The notes below the pieces were generated by a model, which searched no databases, had not been told where the DNA came from, and saw only the letters and a program-made list of their open reading frames with translations. DNA of 25,884 nucleotides. It comes from an uncultured Prevotellaceae bacterium (GTDB lineage Bacteria; Bacteroidota; Bacteroidia; Bacteroidales; Bacteroidaceae). This document shows positions 24,813-25,884 of the stretch, one piece after another. Within the stretch, counting starts at the first letter, position 1, and each line of letters begins with the position of its first letter. Both the position numbers and the translations under genes were made by a program. Location: assembly GCA_902771155.1 (NCBI GenBank), contig CACXVS010000040.1:1-25884 (forward strand), given 5' to 3'.

Positions 24813-24844
24813 CAAATGTAACTATTTTCTAGTTACCATCCAAA
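24813..24844 (-). promoter_or_regulatory. hicAB promoter with palindromic operator
   Basis: The minus strand reads TTTG (24844-24841), 20 bases, TACATTTG (24820-24813). Between and over these elements lies a perfect inverted repeat GTAACTA-TTTTC-TAGTTAC (24818-24836), two arms of 7. Its placement fits autorepression by the HicB RHH domain. Confidence 0.8.
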
Positions 24845-24914
24845 TTATTTCATAACTATTTTTATTATTTCCATGCTTTTTGAACAAAAATCTCACAAAA
24901 GTTCCGTTTATACT

Positions 24915-25036
24915 GAAAGGGAGCCTCGGTTCAATTTCCGAGACTCCCTTCTTCTTTGCCTACGCCCCTACGCAACTCGTAGCACCCAGGGCGGTGAGAA
25001 CTCACCACCACAAAACCACATTGGGCTTGTCTTAGC
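24915..25036 (-). ncRNA. Candidate small RNA upstream of hicAB
   Basis: A full promoter at 25042-25073 would start a minus-strand transcript near 25036. No coding frame is convincing. The RNA can form GGTGAG-TT-CTCACC (24993-25006) and CTACG-AGTTG-CGTAG (24968-24982). It ends in a strong hairpin (24917-24950, AAGGGAG and CTCGG arms) before hicA. The T tract after the hairpin is short (TTTC). The length would be about 120 bases. I do not recognise it as a known family. Confidence 0.45.
24917..24950. terminator. Hairpin, probable terminator
   Basis: AAGGGAG (24917-24923) pairs with CTCCCTT (24944-24950), then one C-A mismatch and CTCGG (24925-24929) with CCGAG (24938-24942). Both flanks are only modestly T-rich. 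Its outer arms match those of the hairpin at 25372-25393. Confidence 0.5.
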
Positions 25037-25041
25037 GATAG

Positions 25042-25073
25042 CAAAGTTACGACGGATTTCGCCTCATTCCAAA
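25042..25073 (-). promoter_or_regulatory. Promoter of the minus-strand small RNA candidate
   Basis: The minus strand reads TTTG (25073-25070), 20 bases, TAACTTTG (25049-25042): exact consensus and spacing, with no gene start within 250 bases downstream. Confidence 0.65.
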
Positions 25074-25116
25074 TATTTCGCCAAATTCTTTCCCGACCTA
25101 TTGCGACAGGAGAGGG

Positions 25117-25135
25117 GTCCCTTAGGTTAAGGGAC
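25117..25135. other. Isolated 8-bp hairpin
   Basis: GTCCCTTA (25117-25124) and TAAGGGAC (25128-25135) are perfect complements around GGT. It lies between the two oppositely directed small-RNA promoters, with no T tract in either direction. I see nothing else between 25074 and 25190. Confidence 0.4.
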
Positions 25136-25193
25136 GCTATAATGCAGGGATATACATATAATTACGTTAATTTGAAAATTTCTGCCAAAAAAT

Positions 25194-25224
25194 TTTGGAA
25201 GTTCGAAAAATAGTTGTATTTTTG
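25194..25224 (+). promoter_or_regulatory. Promoter of the plus-strand small RNA candidate
   Basis: TTTG (25194-25197), 19 bases, TATTTTTG (25217-25224). There is no plus-strand gene downstream in the window. Confidence 0.65.
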
Positions 25225-25229
25225 CAACG

Positions 25230-25297
25230 TGTTTTTCATAGTATTAGATTTAAGGTTAACAAAGTGTTTAGAGGGGCAGCGGCCCCTCGTTTTTTTT
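25230..25297 (+). ncRNA. Candidate small RNA, about 70 bases
   Basis: Between the promoter at 25194-25224 and a strong terminator (stem GAGGGGC 25271-25277 with GCCCCTC 25282-25288, then eight T) lies an A/T-rich 40-base segment without a start codon or long frame. The unit is complete on its own: promoter, short transcript, terminator. The sequence TTAGATTTA (25244-25252) is complementary to TAAATCTAA just past the terminator (25304-25312). Confidence 0.5.
25271..25297 (+). terminator. Rho-independent terminator of plus-strand small RNA
   Basis: Perfect 7-bp G/C-rich stem with loop AGCG followed by GTTTTTTTT. Confidence 0.85.
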
Positions 25298-25371
25298 ATG
25301 CACTAAATCTAAGTGTATAATCTTATAACATTCGTATTTTTTTTTCATTCATTTACAGATAGATACAAATT

Positions 25372-25393
25372 AAGGGAGCCTTGCGACTCCCTT
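25372..25393. terminator. Hairpin at the end of the smalltalk gene
   Basis: AAGGGAG (25372-25378) pairs with CTCCCTT (25387-25393), 3 bases past the smalltalk stop on the minus strand. Flanking sequence on the plus side is CTTTTAAAA. It probably ends transcription from the smalltalk side, and perhaps from both sides. Confidence 0.5.
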
Positions 25394-25396
25394 CTT

Positions 25397-25507
25397 TTAA
25401 AAACCTTGGTAACCCATGCACGATGTAGTGCCGAGTGCCGTCAGAATGGCACTGATCACCGACGCAATGATTTGTAGCGTCCACTTGATTGTCTCTTTCT
25501 TCGTCAT
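25397..25507 (-). CDS. Smalltalk-type small protein, 36 residues
   Basis: ATG at 25505-25507, TAA at 25397-25399. The protein starts MTKKETIKWTLQIIASVISA, then ILTALGTTSC and a six-residue tail MGYQGF. It has a basic/polar start, one hydrophobic helix and a conserved-looking TTSC that could be a lipobox-like site. This matches the Bacteroidales 'smalltalk' proteins (about 30-36 residues) described among small microbiome proteins, which often sit beside HU-like genes as here. The function is unknown. It follows the HU-like gene on the same strand. Confidence 0.8.
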   Translation of the reverse strand: MTKKETIKWTLQIIASVISAILTALGTTSCMGYQGF

Positions 25508-25539
25508 AAGCCTAAATTAGTTTGTGTTGTTTAGTAAAG

Positions 25540-25573
25540 GCCCCCTCCATGCTGTGATAGAGTAGGAGAGGGC
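25540..25573 (-). terminator. Hairpin between HU-like and smalltalk genes
   Basis: Minus-strand GCCCTCTCC (25573-25565) pairs with GGAGGGGGC (25548-25540), 9 bp with one wobble. The wobble becomes a C-A mismatch on the plus strand, so the structure belongs to minus-strand RNA. Only CTTT follows; it may be a partial terminator or processing stem. Confidence 0.45.
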
Positions 25574-25598
25574 TTGTTTTCTCAGCGACTAGCTCACA

Positions 25599-25884
25599 CT
25601 AGTTTTTACCGTCGTCTCCGGAATCGGGATCGTCGCCACCACCCTGGTTGCCACCACCTCCGGTGTTGCCACCGTTGTCGCCAGTGTCGCCACCCTGATT
25701 CTCGGGATCCTCGATGTCGCCACCGTCGCCCGAGGTTACTCGCTTCAGCACGGTGCCGTCCTCGTCGAGACAGGTAATCTGGATCGAGGTGTTCTTCAAC
25801 TCGTCCTTCACCTCCACCGAGGGCGTGAACACGATGCGGCGGGTGGTAATCAGACCGGTCTTCACATCCTCCAGGTCCTCAACG
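25599..25884 (-). CDS. HU-like DNA-binding protein, C-terminal part
   Basis: The last 94 codons of a gene entering from the right edge. The frame is open to the edge; a GTG at 25865 is internal, not the start. The visible part reads DVKTGLITTRRIVFTPSVEV, then KDELKNTSIQITCLDEDG, like the C-terminal arm of the long HU-family proteins of Bacteroidales. A tail of about 45 residues rich in Gly, Asp and Asn (GGDTGDNGGNTGGGGNQGGG) follows. The smalltalk neighbour supports the family. The N-terminal DNA-binding half is outside the window, so the call rests on the tail and context. Confidence 0.72.
   Translation of the reverse strand, partial: VEDLEDVKTGLITTRRIVFTPSVEVKDELKNTSIQITCLDEDGTVLKRVTSGDGGDIEDPENQGGDTGDNGGNTGGGGNQGGGDDPDSGDDGKN

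Noticed and set aside
24873..25130. An 85-codon plus-strand frame in the intergenic island
   Set aside because: It spans two hairpins and an opposing promoter and shows no domain or secretion signal.

Overview
The window comes from a chromosome of the order Bacteroidales, most likely a Prevotella-type member of the Prevotellaceae. The signs are repeated Bacteroidetes promoters (TTTG, 19-20 nt, TAnnTTTG), weak Shine-Dalgarno signals, many SPII lipoproteins, a ribosomal protein S16 with a long Ala/Lys/Glu tail, a 36-residue 'smalltalk' protein next to an HU-like protein, and tRNAs without encoded CCA. Most of it is ordinary core chromosome. Only the last 1.7 kb looks accessory.

Left part (1-5.5 kb, minus strand): the 5' part of rpsA with a long structured leader, gdhA, the malic enzyme/phosphotransacetylase fusion maeB, and a tRNA-Ser(GCU)/tRNA-Glu(CUC) pair with its own promoter and terminator. 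Middle left (5.1-10.4 kb): pepD translationally coupled to a small lipoprotein. Divergent to these are a small membrane protein, an OmpH/Skp-like lipoprotein, a TPR-transmembrane-SpoIIE protein whose phosphatase motifs look broken, and another small lipoprotein.

The centre (10.5-17.5 kb) is a leucine/isoleucine operon: promoter, 27-codon leader peptide rich in Leu and Ile codons, antiterminator/terminator pair, then leuA, leuC, leuD, a Leptospira-type citramalate synthase (cimA), leuB and a TPR protein. Having cimA beside leuBCD means the operon can feed both leucine and, through citramalate, 2-oxobutyrate for isoleucine. The leader has exactly these two kinds of codon. leuC carries a small palindromic repeat inserted in frame.

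Right part (17.5-24 kb): an MBL-fold hydrolase, rsmG and a DUF3298-type lipoprotein on the minus strand; a HAD phosphatase and an MFS transporter on the plus strand; a GT2 glycosyltransferase whose end overlaps the MFS gene; a secreted DUF4923-like protein; and rpsP. From 24.1 kb there is a hicAB toxin-antitoxin pair with a palindromic operator inside its promoter, a 600-base intergenic stretch with two probable small RNA units, the smalltalk gene and the 3' end of the HU-like gene, which runs off the window.

An ATTGAAG-type short repeat recurs at four places: upstream of the rpsA promoter, in the leu leader, at the leuA/leuC junction, and as a nine-unit array directly before the MBL hydrolase start codon.
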